39,045 nucleotides of DNA from CAWAMR01 sp963783095 (GTDB lineage Bacteria; Planctomycetota; Planctomycetia; Gemmatales; Gemmataceae): assembly GCA_963783095.1 (NCBI GenBank), contig CAWAMR010000011.1:1-39045 (forward strand), in the 5' to 3' direction. The position numbers and the translations under genes were made by a program. Below the pieces are notes generated by a model that was not told the origin of the DNA, did no database searches, and worked only from the letters and a program-made list of their open reading frames with translations. This document shows, in pieces, positions 18,687 to 27,229 of the stretch; the first letter of the stretch is position 1, and the number at the start of each line of letters is the position of its first letter.

Positions 18687-19391
18687 ATGGAACAGCCTTT
18701 GTTTGATGATCGTCCTCCGGTCTGGCAGAGATCTGAACTCTGGTCGCGTGCCGCTGTTTCTGACCGTCTCTTTCCACCTGCGGAAAATAAAGCCGTTCAA
18801 TTGACCTCCGAAGATCCCGTGATTCGAGGGCTTCCGAACTGTTACACCGTCTGGCTTGGGCCGCAATCGCTATTGCATGGTTTCGGGTCCGTCACTTTTG
18901 ACGAAATACGACGGGAACTCCAATTCGATGCTTTTCATGAGTGGGACGGACAAAAACAGTGGTTGGAGAGCATTTTTCGGAACTTTTTCTCCGAGGGTTC
19001 CTCTGGGGTGGGGTCGGTTTCGTTTGCGCCGATCCGACGACCTGCGCACTGGAGAGCGCTCCAGGATCCAACGATCCAGATCACCCAACGTCGAGCAGAG
19101 ATTTCTTTTCTGAAACGAGAAGTTCTGCGAGAAGGATTTCTTTCGGTGGGAACCACTAAGCTACCCATCCAAGGATTGCACTTGCATGCGCAAGGGGGAC
19201 TAGCCGTACCGCTACCATCGCCCAAACCATCGTGCCACGTTGTGTTCGCTCGACGAAATTCGGTCTCATGGAAGGGTATCGAGAAATTTGGTATTGCATG
19301 GCCCAGAAAGGTCATGACAATAGCCGTTTGGCTGCGGGCCAACTCCCCGCAGCACCACAAGGTGGATACAGTCTTCAAGGATCCCGCGTAA
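18687..19391 (+). CDS. Hypothetical protein, possibly frameshifted near its 3' end
   Basis: 234 residues from ATG 18687, with GGAG 6 bases upstream. Contains LPNCYTVWLGPQSLLHGFGSVTFDEIRREL and RRAEISFLKREVLREGFLSV. No family, signal peptide or membrane helix is recognised. After its stop, another frame (open to 19588, with LVKISRDLLWHQFLVVEIDP) ends in a TGA that overlaps the ATG of the next gene. The real protein may therefore be longer, with a shift near 19300-19390. The evidence is weak and the 234-residue form is kept. It is the first gene of the long plus-strand conjugation-like block. Confidence 0.5.
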   Translation: MEQPLFDDRPPVWQRSELWSRAAVSDRLFPPAENKAVQLTSEDPVIRGLPNCYTVWLGPQSLLHGFGSVTFDEIRRELQFDAFHEWDGQKQWLESIFRNFFSEGSSGVGSVSFAPIRRPAHWRALQDPTIQITQRRAEISFLKREVLREGFLSVGTTKLPIQGLHLHAQGGLAVPLPSPKPSCHVVFARRNSVSWKGIEKFGIAWPRKVMTIAVWLRANSPQHHKVDTVFKDPA

Positions 19392-19584
19392 GAACGACGG
19401 CGATGCTGAATCTGGTCAAGATCAGTCGGGATTTGTTGTGGCACCAATTTTTGGTCGTCGAGATAGACCCGAATAGCGGATTTATCTTGAGTCTGCGTTG
19501 GATTCGCGCACCATTGTCGGTCGCTCTGCTGTCTTCTCCGAGTGAGCATCATGGTGTCCACCAAGCGTTGAGCCGTTTCGAAAA

Positions 19585-20601
19585 ATGAGTACTGATCAAG
19601 CGACGGGAAAAGCAAACAAAAGTGCTGGGAAACCACGCAAATGGTCACCCTCTTCTTTGCTCTACGTCGCCGTTCCGGAGGCTGAACTGTGCCTGGTATC
19701 GAATGGCAAGGTCAAAGCGACCGAAGCAAGGTTTCTTGCAGATATTAAAACCTTTACAGAAAATTGGTGGATTCACCTGCATGTTCGACAGCGTCCTGGG
19801 TGCTTGCGAATCGAGTGCAGGACGACGTTGCCGAAGGGAACGATTCCTGATGAAGTGTTTGGGGAACTGCAAGTCGGATTTAAACAGGCGCTTGACGAGG
19901 TTATTCGAGAGTTACCGGAACCCGGACATGCCGAACGAGTTGATTGGTACAAAGCCACAGACTTCGGTGAATGGTTTTTCCGGATTACTTTTGTCTCGTT
20001 GGTGTTTGAGGGGAACTTTCGACCATTACAGTCAGCGCGTGACAACCCTTTGGCAGCGGAGGTCTCCCTCGAAGTAGAAACGACCTCGACAGCAGACATC
20101 CTGCGATTACTGGACACTCTGCCACCTGAATTGCTTCTTGACAAATTGAAACAGATCGAGCAAGGTCGTGGACCAAAAGAAGAAGCAAACAAACAGCCCC
20201 CACCGATGCCACAACCCGAAAAATCTCTGGACGCATTGACGTGGCAGCAGCGGGAAGAACTGCGGCGCGAACGATTGAAGACCAAAATTAGCCGACAGGA
20301 ATTAACTGCGGCGGAAACTGAGACTGCCCCGCTTCAGGAAGCGCTTCGTCTTCGCTTTCAAGCATTTCTCGATGATCTCGCCGGGCGCAAAGCCTCCCGC
20401 GAAGACAGCAACTGGATTGCAAAGGCAGTTTCCGACCTCAGCCGTCGACGGGGACTCATTTTGATTTGCAATGACCAAGTGGTAAATCTTCGGTGGCACA
20501 AAGGAATATTCATAGCTCATCTACCAGAATCTTCACGGAAGGAAGTGAACACAGGTGCTACATTTCCACAACTTCGAGTAGAGGCACAACGATCTCGTTG
20601 A
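19585..20601 (+). CDS. Hypothetical protein of the conjugation-like block
   Basis: 338 residues from ATG 19585. The N-terminal ~190 residues look globular (SPSSLLYVAVPEAELCLVS, WWIHLHVRQRPGCLRIEC, EWFFRITFVSLVFEGNFRPL). The middle is charged and Pro/Gln-rich (GPKEEANKQPPPMPQP), and a helical region follows (QREELRRERLKTKISRQEL). The C-terminus reads RGLILICNDQVVNLRWHKG. No catalytic motif or family was recognised. It lies upstream of the coupling-protein genes in the same direction. No relaxase HUH motif is seen. Confidence 0.6.
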   Translation: MSTDQATGKANKSAGKPRKWSPSSLLYVAVPEAELCLVSNGKVKATEARFLADIKTFTENWWIHLHVRQRPGCLRIECRTTLPKGTIPDEVFGELQVGFKQALDEVIRELPEPGHAERVDWYKATDFGEWFFRITFVSLVFEGNFRPLQSARDNPLAAEVSLEVETTSTADILRLLDTLPPELLLDKLKQIEQGRGPKEEANKQPPPMPQPEKSLDALTWQQREELRRERLKTKISRQELTAAETETAPLQEALRLRFQAFLDDLAGRKASREDSNWIAKAVSDLSRRRGLILICNDQVVNLRWHKGIFIAHLPESSRKEVNTGATFPQLRVEAQRSR

Positions 20602-20952
20602 GCAGTCAGTCCCACTTCGATTTCCGTCTCCGTTTTTCCATCGATTGAAGAAACCGCCATTTCACGGGGAGACTGCTTCAATCCTATTTTTCGGCAGAAA
20701 TGTCAGAAAAAGTGCATAAGATCTCTTTACCCCTAGTTTGCTAGGGGATATAGTAACTCAGGAAGGCGTTTCTTGACCGCTTGCGATTTTCCGCAAACGG
20801 ATGTTAACGCTCAATGAAGAACCTGGCCTGGTATATTTCAATCCAGTCGAAAAGAGTCTTCTCATTGCTGATTTCCCCAGGTTCCTCGTCGCGATTTATG
20901 CCACACGGTGTGGTGCATTTTCCGTCGCCCGTTCTCACATTTAGGAGCGTTC
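20602..20952. promoter_or_regulatory. Leader region of the small-membrane-protein/coupling-protein block, with a tight hairpin
   Basis: About 350 bp without a credible gene. It contains a perfect hairpin: CCCCTAG (20730-20736), TTTG loop, CTAGGGG (20741-20747). No T-run follows, so it is not a standard terminator; an operator or transfer-origin-type hairpin is possible. No clear promoter was identified. Confidence 0.4.
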
Positions 20953-21165
20953 ATGTTTCCCATTATTCCGTTACTTGCTTTGGCGGCCATTCTGACAGGT
21001 GGTACGACACTTTACTGGTACCATCGTTTGGGCAAGGAGCAGAAAGAAGAAGCAGATCGCATCGCAGGTGACTATTCGATGGAACTTTTTGGAAAAACGC
21101 TTCGGCAGTTAACGGACCTGGAAGCCGAAAGAGTTCACAGTTTGACGAAGCGCCACTTCGCGTAG
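20953..21165 (+). CDS. Small membrane protein
   Basis: 70 residues from ATG 20953, with a TAGGAG box 6 bases upstream. The upstream in-frame extension has no such box. One N-terminal transmembrane helix (FPIIPLLALAAILTGGTTLYW) is followed by a charged cytoplasmic helix (HRLGKEQKEEADRIAGDY, LTDLEAERVHSLTKRHF). Small anchored proteins of this kind occur next to TraD/VirD4-like genes in planctomycetes, as I recall. Here it precedes the first coupling ATPase by 115 bp. The role is unknown. Confidence 0.65.
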   Translation: MFPIIPLLALAAILTGGTTLYWYHRLGKEQKEEADRIAGDYSMELFGKTLRQLTDLEAERVHSLTKRHFA

Positions 21166-21279
21166 TCGGCGCAAGACGAGGGTCACTTGTAATGAGTGGC
21201 CATCCCTCTTGATTGAAACACTAGCAGCAATAAATCCCTCAGAAAAATCCATTGCGAAGTACCCCGAGGAACCAGATTT

Positions 21280-22541
21280 ATGATCGACAAACATTCCTGC
21301 AACACTTCTCGCCAGGGACTGCTCCTGGGCTGGGAGTCGAGCCCGTCAGGCGGGCTTGCACCGGTGATCTACACAGGGGATGCACCGCTACTCACCAGTG
21401 CCCCGACAGGCTCTGGAAAAGGGCGCGGAGCACTGATACCCAACGCCATTCTGCATCCAGGGTCTCTAATTTCGGTCGACCCAAAAGGGGAGATTACTCA
21501 GGTCGTCGCCAGACGGCGCATATCGCTCGGTCAGAAATTAGTGGTGATCGATCCCTTCCATGTCGTCTGGGCGGAAAGTGACGGGCTTAATCCGTTGGAC
21601 TTGTTGGAATTGCCGGGTTCCGATTTCGAAGCAGACTCCGAGATGCTCGCGTCGCTTCTTGCGGATGGCCATCACGACCACCACCAGCCTTATTTCAGTA
21701 ATTCGGCTACCGCCCTATTGAGTGGTCTCATTGCCCATATCGCCTCGGCCAATCCGCCGGGACAACGACATTTTGGCCGATTGCGGGAATGGCTCTACCA
21801 CGCTGACATGGACTACGCCATCGCCAAAGAACTCGATGAAGGAAAGGTGAAAAGCCGACTGGCCCACGAAAAATTCGTCGCCTATCTGGCGGCACCATTT
21901 CAAGAGACACGACCATGTATCCGATCCATGGCCTGCATGTATGTTAGCGCCCTGAGCAGCGAAGGCGTCCGGCGAACTCTTCAGAGGTCAAGTTTCCGCC
22001 TTGAGGAGCTCGTGGATGGCGTGCCCCTGAGTATCTTCATCGTGGTACCACCTGAGAAACTTGACAGCCACAAATCCCTATTACGACTTTGGGTCGGAAC
22101 GCTTCTGACCGCTCTTTGCCGTCGCAAACGCATTCCGCGACAGCGGACTTTGCTTTTACTGGACGAATGTTCACAGCTTGGAACACTGCCAGCGTTGCGG
22201 CAAGCCGTGACGCTCCTTCGTGGTTCAGGTGTACAGGTATGGTCTATCTGGCAAGATTTGAGTCAGTTGCGCCTGTTATACCCGCTTGATTGGCAAAGCA
22301 TGGTCAACAACTCGGCGGTGCTACAAGTGTTCGGGGTCAACAACAATTTGATGGCGCGGGAGTGGGGCGACTTGTTTGGCCGGGAGCCCAGCGAATTACT
22401 GCGGATGCGCCCGAGGAAACACTGCTGCAAGTGCATGGCAAAGGCAGCCTGATTTGTCGCCGGCCCGACTATCTGCGCGACAAAATGTTTGCCGGAATGT
22501 TCGACAGCAACGAGCGCTTCGCTTTGCACGGCCTGGCGTAG
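21280..22541 (+). CDS. VirD4/TraG-type coupling ATPase, interrupted near its C-terminus
   Basis: ATG 21280 has GAGGA 10 bases upstream. Walker A is APTGSGKGRG (residue ~47) and Walker B is LLLLDECSQLG (~290), with SVDPKGEI and GVQVWSIWQDLSQL as in the T4CP family. As read, the frame ends at 22452 after a nonsense tail (RPRKHCCKC). One missing base near 22400 would join ...GREPSELL to ADAPEETLLQVHGKGSLICR and on to FALHGLA with a stop at 22541, giving about 420 residues. That is short for a T4CP and lacks the N-terminal transmembrane anchor of VirD4, so it is a soluble-type TraG-like protein. Coupling proteins pump DNA-protein substrates into a type IV secretion channel. A second one follows at 23629. 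Confidence 0.78.
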
Positions 22542-22571
22542 CTTGTGGTTCGATGAATAGGTCAAGGTTGC

Positions 22572-22772
22572 ATGAGCCTGAAGTCTATTCAGCGCGCAAC
22601 CAGTTGGATGAGGCTGCGTGAGATGACCAGACTGTTTCCACCAGTCCTCACCAACGAACTTCGGGAGCATGCCAAGAAGAAAAGTCAGAAAAACTGGAAG
22701 GATTCATCCGTTTTGCTCATTTGCGAGCGTCTTACACAGTGGCGGACGAAAAGGATTGCAGGACTTCGATGA
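22572..22772 (+). CDS. Doubtful small ORF
   Basis: 66 residues, basic (ELREHAKKKSQKNWKDSS), with no ribosome-binding site and no family. It fills part of the 350-bp gap between the first coupling ATPase and the 24-residue peptide. A neighbouring frame (MIPMIRELVQFDPSP) is equally open, so neither is secure. Confidence 0.2.
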   Translation: MSLKSIQRATSWMRLREMTRLFPPVLTNELREHAKKKSQKNWKDSSVLLICERLTQWRTKRIAGLR

Positions 22773-22887
22773 TTCCAATGATCCGAGAACTGGTGCAGTT
22801 CGACCCCTCCCCTGTTGGGCTCGTGGGCAGCGAACCTCCATTGCCAATAACTTCCTCAACATTTTTTGAAGAAAGGAGTGCGCCGTC

Positions 22888-22962
22888 ATGTGGGGTAATT
22901 TCATAGGAATTGTCCAAATCATTCAGGCTGTAATTGACTTCTTCGATCCAAAGAAGCGGTAA
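22888..22962 (+). CDS. Micropeptide, 24 residues, amphipathic/hydrophobic
   Basis: ATG 22888 with a strong AAAGGAG box 9 bases upstream; stop TAA at 22960-22962. It reads MWGNFIGIVQIIQAV followed by a short basic end (DFFDPKKR). The hydrophobic stretch could lie in or on the membrane. The good ribosome-binding site and a position inside a run of small membrane ORFs support it. The function is unknown. Confidence 0.5.
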   Translation: MWGNFIGIVQIIQAVIDFFDPKKR

Positions 22963-23032
22963 TGGCCATCTGTGCTGGATGCATTGTTCTTGAGTGACTT
23001 ATCGCCCATCTTCTATTGAGGAGAGTTTCATC

Positions 23033-23224
23033 GTGATTTTGAAAAACCTAGACGACTGGATCGGCGACGGGCCGGATGCTCATGAGCAATCAGCGCTCGA
23101 CCGCTGGACGAATGAAGGTGGTCGGGAAGCAGCCGGCGACAGAGATGTGCCAGCCGGTTCCAGAGAAATTGTCAAGGCTGCAGATCTCCCAAGAAATGGC
23201 GGCGCGGTTGACCCTAATTCTTGA
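23033..23224 (+). CDS. Hypothetical small acidic protein
   Basis: 63 residues from GTG 23033, with a GAGGAGA box 8 bases upstream. Sequence is polar and acidic (LKNLDDWIGDGPDAHEQSALDRW, GGREAAGDRDVPAGS) and probably disordered. No family is recognised. Lies in the run of short genes between the two coupling ATPases. Confidence 0.5.
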   Translation: MILKNLDDWIGDGPDAHEQSALDRWTNEGGREAAGDRDVPAGSREIVKAADLPRNGGAVDPNS

Positions 23225-23305
23225 AGAAGGCCGCGAGTCTGACGCCAATGCCTAACTCGGTCAACCCGGCGTTGATCTTCCAATTCGCCTGTTTCGGAGG
23301 AATCT

Positions 23306-23627
23306 GTGTTTCCAACTGTGCTGATGCTGGTTCTGAGTACCACGATTGGGTTGCTCAGTTTTCGGTCAGGTTTTCGTTACGCGGCCTGCTTCTTTGCTCG
23401 TCATCCGGAAATTCTCGAACTGTACCGGATCGAGTCGGGCCGTGGCCAAACCCAAGGTCAAACCGCTGCGATGCAAGGAGGGGAAAGCAATTCTGCAATT
23501 CCCAGGGGACTGGTCCTGGGAACAATTGATCGCATTTGGAACACAACTGGCCGACGCTGGCCGCAAGGGGGCCAAGCACACATTACCCGTCTCCGCTCTG
23601 CCGACTCTACTACGAAAGGAGGGATAA
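23306..23627 (+). CDS. Small membrane-anchored protein, apparently frameshifted
   Basis: GTG 23306 follows a GGAGGA box. It starts with a transmembrane helix (VLMLVLSTTIGLLSFRSG) and HPEILELYRIESG. Near 23440 the sensible frame changes: the following part (AKPKVKPLRCKEGKAILQF, GDWSWEQLIAFGTQLADAG, SALPTLLRKEG) ends at TAA 23625-23627. The original frame runs on to 23692 without protein character, overlapping the next gene. One extra base near 23440 explains this and gives about 106 residues. Alternatively a separate gene starts at GTG 23442. The stop lies one base before the TTG start of the next coupling ATPase. Confidence 0.5.
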
Positions 23628-23628
23628 T

Positions 23629-25071
23629 TTGGGCTGGTTCTTTCGGTCCAAAAAGCCAGCGTCAGCTAATCCGGAACCGCTTCTCTGGCTAAATTCGCAG
23701 GATTGCATCACCTTGACGGAGGCATCTTCCGGTTTATTGGTCATGGGGGCAACTGGCTCCGGAAAAAGTTCTGGTCCCGGAGACTACCTTCTCCGGGGCC
23801 TGTTGCAAAATCCCAACATCGGAATCTGCTGGTTGACGGCCAAAACGGATGAGTATGCCAGAGCACAGCGACTATGCGCCGAAGCCGGAAGACTGAACGA
23901 CCTGATTCGAGTCGCACCGGGGCAAGGATGGATCTGCGACCCTCTTGATGTGGAGTTGCGAAGCGAAGGTGGCTCCGTACAAAGCGCTGCCCACCTGCTC
24001 GACCTGCTCGTGGAATTAACTAGCAGGGAAGGCTCAGGGCAAGGGGATGAAAAGTTCTGGCGAATTTCTTTTGAAACCCATTTCTATCATTCCATCGCGG
24101 CGGTCTGGCTGGCCACTGGGAGGGCCAGCATTACGGAAGTCTATCGGCTCGTGACCTCGGCCCCCAATAGTCTCGAAGAATTCTCCGATCCTCGGTGGCG
24201 GCAACGCTCGTACTGTGCCCGATGCCTTCTGAAAGCAGCAGAACGCCATTGCAGTCATGAACTCGACTTGTGTCTTGAGTACTGGTGGAGTTACGCCAAT
24301 CTCTCAGAAAAGACCCGGTCGATCATTTACTCGGCCACGGCTAATTTGTTAGCCAAGTTCATGACCGGTCCGGTTGCGGAACTGGTGGTTGGTGAGACCA
24401 ACCTTTTTCCCGAGGATGTGCTGGCAGGCAAGGTAGTGGTGCTGGACGTGCCCGCCTTGCGCTATCAAAAGCCCGGCATATTTTTTCAGGTGCTGTTCAA
24501 GACCCTGGTGCAACGTGCGGCATTGCGTCGCGACATTACCCCGAGGATGTCCTACGCCGTTATCCATTCTGATGAAGCCCAACTTTTTGTAACGGCGGAG
24601 GATCCTGTTGTTCAAACGGTAGCTCGCCAATCCCGATTGATCTCTCTGGCACTGACCCAGAATTTGCCCATGTTGTTTGCACAAATGGGGGGAACTGATA
24701 AGGCTCGTCAGATTGTCGAAGCATGGATCGCCGGACACCAGACGATTTTCCTTTGTGCAAACACCTGCCCGACGACAAATGATTTTTTCAGCAAGATGCT
24801 GGGGTCGAGTAGGCAGCTTTTCTTCTCCGGGAATATCGCTCCCCAGGATGGGGATTTATTCGATGCTCTGCTCGGCAATAATTCGCGTTTTTCTTCAGGC
24901 TTTAGCGAACAGTATCACCCCGACGTATCACCCGGCACGTTCACGCGCTTGCGGAAAGGTGGACCACCCTCGTTTTGCGTCGATGCCCTGGTCTTCCAGA
25001 GCGGACGGGTGTGGAGCAATGGGAAAACGCATTTATCTACGTTCTTTCAACAAAGGAGGAATCACGCTTGA
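23629..25071 (+). CDS. VirD4/TraG-type coupling ATPase, intact
   Basis: 480 residues. TTG 23629 is chosen because AAGGAGG (23615-23621) sits at ideal distance; upstream in-frame sequence belongs to the previous gene. Walker A is VMGATGSGKSSGPGDYLLRG (residue ~38) and the Walker B-type segment is YAVIHSDEAQLF (~310). Also present are DPLDVELR, VVVLDVPALRY and a C-terminal region like the TraD/TraG recognition domain (GHQTIFLCANTCPTTNDFFS, RLRKGGPPSFCVDALVF). There is no N-terminal membrane helix. It differs clearly from the first coupling ATPase at 21280, so the block encodes two distinct motor proteins. The next gene overlaps its stop (TTGA). Confidence 0.83.
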   Translation: MGWFFRSKKPASANPEPLLWLNSQDCITLTEASSGLLVMGATGSGKSSGPGDYLLRGLLQNPNIGICWLTAKTDEYARAQRLCAEAGRLNDLIRVAPGQGWICDPLDVELRSEGGSVQSAAHLLDLLVELTSREGSGQGDEKFWRISFETHFYHSIAAVWLATGRASITEVYRLVTSAPNSLEEFSDPRWRQRSYCARCLLKAAERHCSHELDLCLEYWWSYANLSEKTRSIIYSATANLLAKFMTGPVAELVVGETNLFPEDVLAGKVVVLDVPALRYQKPGIFFQVLFKTLVQRAALRRDITPRMSYAVIHSDEAQLFVTAEDPVVQTVARQSRLISLALTQNLPMLFAQMGGTDKARQIVEAWIAGHQTIFLCANTCPTTNDFFSKMLGSSRQLFFSGNIAPQDGDLFDALLGNNSRFSSGFSEQYHPDVSPGTFTRLRKGGPPSFCVDALVFQSGRVWSNGKTHLSTFFQQRRNHA

Positions 25072-25712
25072 ATTCCACGCAATCTGCCAGGGGAGGTCAA
25101 CAACGCCCGTTTCAGGAGTTCCGTAACTCCTTAAATGCTTTCTCGTGGTTTTTGGCGATACATAACGCCGCAATCAAAGCGCTTTTTCGCAAACCCGGAA
25201 CCTGTGGCTCTAATGCCTTCGGTTTCGCGGCCATGTTGGGGTTGCTCGTGTGGATCCCCCTGTTCTGTGCGTTTTCGGAACGTAGTTTCGAACGCGACAA
25301 TCCTGGGGTCCATTCCGAAATCAGCGCGCGCGACAGCATCGGTCTTTTCATGGGTGTTTATGTCGTGATGCTTCTGTGTCATCGCATCGCCCATGCCCGA
25401 CTTGACCCGTCAGTAAGACTGCGGATTCACTCCCATTGCGATGGGGTATCCGTGTGGGCCAATAAGTCGGTTTCCGAAAGGAGAGCGCGGTGGTTGAGCG
25501 AACCCCTCGTCTGTCTTCTGCTCGGCATCGGACTCCGGGGACATGGGATCAGTTTCGCCCTTGGCAGCTATTTCCTGGTCGCTGCCTTCACTCTGTTGGC
25601 CGAGGCTCTTCTTATCCAGCAGGTGCGGGACGCGCATCTTCGCGCAATGCGGGATGCCAGGTTAGAGTCTGAGTATTGCGCCCAGCAATACCGCGAACAA
25701 GAGGGGAGATAA
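25068..25712 (+). CDS. Multi-pass membrane protein of the conjugation-like block
   Basis: 214 residues from TTG 25068, which overlaps the preceding TGA and has AAAGGAGG 8 bases upstream. Hydrophobic segments at about 45-65 (GFAAMLGLLVWIPLFCAF), 85-100 (GLFMGVYVVMLLC) and 140-185 (LVCLLLGIGLRGHGISFAL, FLVAAFTLLAEALLI) suggest four membrane helices. The C-terminal helix is charged (RDAHLRAMRDARLESEYCAQQYRE). It could serve as the membrane partner for the anchor-less coupling ATPase before it (inference). Such two-protein T4CPs are known in some type IV systems. Confidence 0.65.
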   Translation: MNSTQSARGGQQRPFQEFRNSLNAFSWFLAIHNAAIKALFRKPGTCGSNAFGFAAMLGLLVWIPLFCAFSERSFERDNPGVHSEISARDSIGLFMGVYVVMLLCHRIAHARLDPSVRLRIHSHCDGVSVWANKSVSERRARWLSEPLVCLLLGIGLRGHGISFALGSYFLVAAFTLLAEALLIQQVRDAHLRAMRDARLESEYCAQQYREQEGR

Positions 25713-25752
25713 TTTGTCATACCTGTCAGTCATCACAAAGGAGGATGAATCG

Positions 25753-25974
25753 ATGTTCGGAAACCAACGCTTGATTGGTGAAGACGTCAAAAGCTGGTTA
25801 GCAAAAGGTTTGTTGGAATTGTCTCAGATCGGCAATCCAGGAGTGCAACAAATTCAGCCACTTGATGTGCCGGGGCAAATGTTCATACCCACTCCAGGGG
25901 AGGCGACTGCGGAACGAATGAACGACCGAGATTCCGTTTCGCCGAGCCAAGAGATGGATATGGACAAGGAGTAA
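25753..25974 (+). CDS. Hypothetical small protein
   Basis: 73 residues from ATG 25753, with AAAGGAGG 7 bases upstream; the alternative TTG at 25714 has no such box. Reads MFGNQRLIGEDVKSWLAKG, LLELSQIGNPGVQQIQPLD, then a polar acidic tail. No membrane helix or family is recognised. It sits between the membrane protein and a series of mini-ORFs. Confidence 0.55.
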   Translation: MFGNQRLIGEDVKSWLAKGLLELSQIGNPGVQQIQPLDVPGQMFIPTPGEATAERMNDRDSVSPSQEMDMDKE

Positions 25975-25979
25975 GAATA

Positions 25980-26045
25980 ATGCAAAAGGCAACGGAGCCC
26001 TCGAAGAAGATTGTGCTCGGTATCTGGTTCGTCCCAATCGGATGA
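25980..26045 (+). CDS. Mini-ORF, 21 residues
   Basis: ATG 25980 lies 6 bases after AAGGAG (25968-25973), which overlaps the previous stop. The peptide has a basic start (MQKATEPSKK) and a hydrophobic end (IVLGIWFVPIG). Its TGA overlaps the next ATG (ATGA at 26042). Confidence 0.4.
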   Translation: MQKATEPSKKIVLGIWFVPIG

Positions 26046-26107
26046 CCGAGCGCGAACTCCCGAAAAAGACTGGTTTTTCGAGGCAGGTTGTTCCCAAGCC
26101 CGCATGA
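26042..26107 (+). CDS. Mini-ORF, 21 residues, coupled to the previous one
   Basis: Begins within the ATGA overlap at 26042 and encodes a basic peptide (MTERELPKKTGFSRQVVPKPA cut at its TGA, 26105-26107). It has no ribosome-binding site of its own, so translation would rely on coupling. Support is positional only. Confidence 0.3.
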   Translation: MTERELPKKTGFSRQVVPKPA

Positions 26108-26114
26108 TGCCGAG

Positions 26115-26177
26115 ATGTCAAAAGCATGGACGCCTTTTTTCACTTTCTCATCCCGATCGGCAAAGGACATTCCATGA
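26115..26177 (+). CDS. Mini-ORF, 20 residues, coupled to the following membrane protein
   Basis: ATG 26115, peptide MSKAWTPFFTF then a polar end. Its TGA overlaps the ATG of the 56-residue membrane protein at 26174. A weak GCCGAG precedes it. The overlap arrangement is the main support. Confidence 0.3.
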   Translation: MSKAWTPFFTFSSRSAKDIP

Positions 26178-26344
26178 TCTACGGCGATTTTATGTCGAGT
26201 CTACTGTCGGGTGCCTGCGTATTGTTCATCCTGCTGGCGATCGCTCTGGTGGGGCTTTTCAAACTGTTGAGAAGCAACAGCACCGCTGGTTCGATCGCGC
26301 GGAATAGCGCGGGCAACTTGCTTAGCAAGTGGTTTAGAAAATGA
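26174..26344 (+). CDS. Small single-pass membrane protein
   Basis: 56 residues from ATG 26174, with AAAGGA 7 bases upstream. A strong transmembrane helix (SLLSGACVLFILLAIALVGL) is followed by a basic tail (KLLRSNS, LLSKWFRK). It is followed within 6 bases by a Rho-independent terminator, so it closes a transcription unit that begins at or before the coupling ATPases. No family is recognised. Confidence 0.6.
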   Translation: MIYGDFMSSLLSGACVLFILLAIALVGLFKLLRSNSTAGSIARNSAGNLLSKWFRK

Positions 26345-26349
26345 TTCCT

Positions 26350-26375
26350 GGGAGGGCTTCAACCCTCCCTTTTTT
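26350..26375 (+). terminator. Rho-independent terminator
   Basis: Perfect 7-bp stem GGGAGGG / CCCTCCC (26350-26356 with 26363-26369), 6-base loop, followed by six T (26370-26375). Lies directly after the 26174 gene on the plus strand. The next gene starts only 18 bases later with its own ribosome-binding site, so this may act as an attenuator as well. Confidence 0.85.
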
Positions 26376-26393
26376 GGCGTCGAGGAGGAAGCA

Positions 26394-26564
26394 ATGGAAA
26401 TCGTGATCGTCCTGCTCCTGGCAGGAATCGTGATCTATATCGGGGCGCGGTGGATGTGTAGTTTCGTGGACAACACGCTGGTGCCTTTCGTGGATGGCTT
26501 GGTCCAAAATCGAAAGGAACCCAAGCAAACTGACCCGTCAGGGAAAGAGGTACACAAGTCATGA
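26394..26564 (+). CDS. Small single-pass membrane protein
   Basis: 56 residues from ATG 26394, with GAGGAGGAA 4 bases upstream. An N-terminal membrane helix (EIVIVLLLAGIVIYIGARW) is followed by a cytoplasmic tail (SFVDNTLVPFVDGLVQN and a charged end). Its TGA overlaps the next ATG (ATGA at 26561). The topology resembles the other small membrane proteins of this block. Confidence 0.6.
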   Translation: MEIVIVLLLAGIVIYIGARWMCSFVDNTLVPFVDGLVQNRKEPKQTDPSGKEVHKS

Positions 26565-26836
26565 ATTGCCGACAACGCAAACGTCAGCGCAAGCGAAAAG
26601 AGCGATTCGTCACGGAAGTCGCACTGGCTGCGATGCTTCATGCCGAGCAGGAAGGTTGGTTCGAGGGCTTTGGACCGACCGACAAGTTTGATCGGCTGAT
26701 ACGGCGTCTCACCGCCTTGATCGCTGCTTGCATCAAGAACTTTCCTCGCTATGAGCGGGAATGGAAGCACAAACATCGACGGAGCAGGAGCCTGGTGCCC
26801 AACCGGTTCCAATTGCCGGTCCCCTCCCCTCAGTAA
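26561..26836 (+). CDS. Small basic protein
   Basis: 91 residues, start coupled by ATGA to the previous gene. Very basic at both ends (MNCRQRKRQRKRKER; REWKHKHRRSRS), with a helical middle (TEVALAAMLHAEQEGWFEGFGP, DRLIRRLTALIAACIKNF). The composition suggests nucleic-acid binding, but no family is recognised. Confidence 0.55.
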   Translation: MNCRQRKRQRKRKERFVTEVALAAMLHAEQEGWFEGFGPTDKFDRLIRRLTALIAACIKNFPRYEREWKHKHRRSRSLVPNRFQLPVPSPQ

Positions 26837-26933
26837 TGACGATGGGACCGATCGAGTCATCCCGGCGTGGCCGATAAGCCTTGTCAATAGGCTTTCGGCC
26901 TGGCGCTGGTTTTCGAGAGGACAAGGCAACGAC

Positions 26934-27131
26934 ATGATTCAATTACAACACGATTGCGCCATGAAAATGGCACGACAAATCGTCGCCGATTTGAAAGAAA
27001 CGATACCGAGTTCAGCGCAACTCCAAGCGATCTTTCTTCTCTACCAGCGAATTAAAGAAGGCTTAATGCAGTATGAAAACAAGATGGAAAAGCGGATGGA
27101 ACGGCTTATCGGCCCACATAGTGGGAATTGA
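26934..27131 (+). CDS. Hypothetical small helical protein
   Basis: 65 residues from ATG 26934, with a GAGAGGA purine stretch upstream. Predicted to be helical throughout (HDCAMKMARQIVADLKETI, SAQLQAIFLLYQRIKEGLMQ, ENKMEKRMERLIG). The regular spacing of charged residues fits a short coiled coil. No family is recognised. Confidence 0.5.
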   Translation: MIQLQHDCAMKMARQIVADLKETIPSSAQLQAIFLLYQRIKEGLMQYENKMEKRMERLIGPHSGN

Positions 27132-27229
27132 GGCGGCGAAGTTCATAGGGCTTCGGTTTCCTCGTGAATGGTCAAGGAGGAAAAAGTCCCATTGTTACGC
27201 GCCTGCACACACACAATAGGAGTTCCATC

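Noticed and set aside
18935..19648. 237-codon minus-strand frame opposite the 18687 and 19585 genes
   Set aside because: Antisense to two plus-strand genes with good starts; composition (many Gln, Arg, Cys, Thr) looks like a shadow and no motif was found.
20730..20747. CCCCTAG hairpin considered as a terminator
   Set aside because: No T-run on either side; kept only as a possible regulatory or transfer hairpin.
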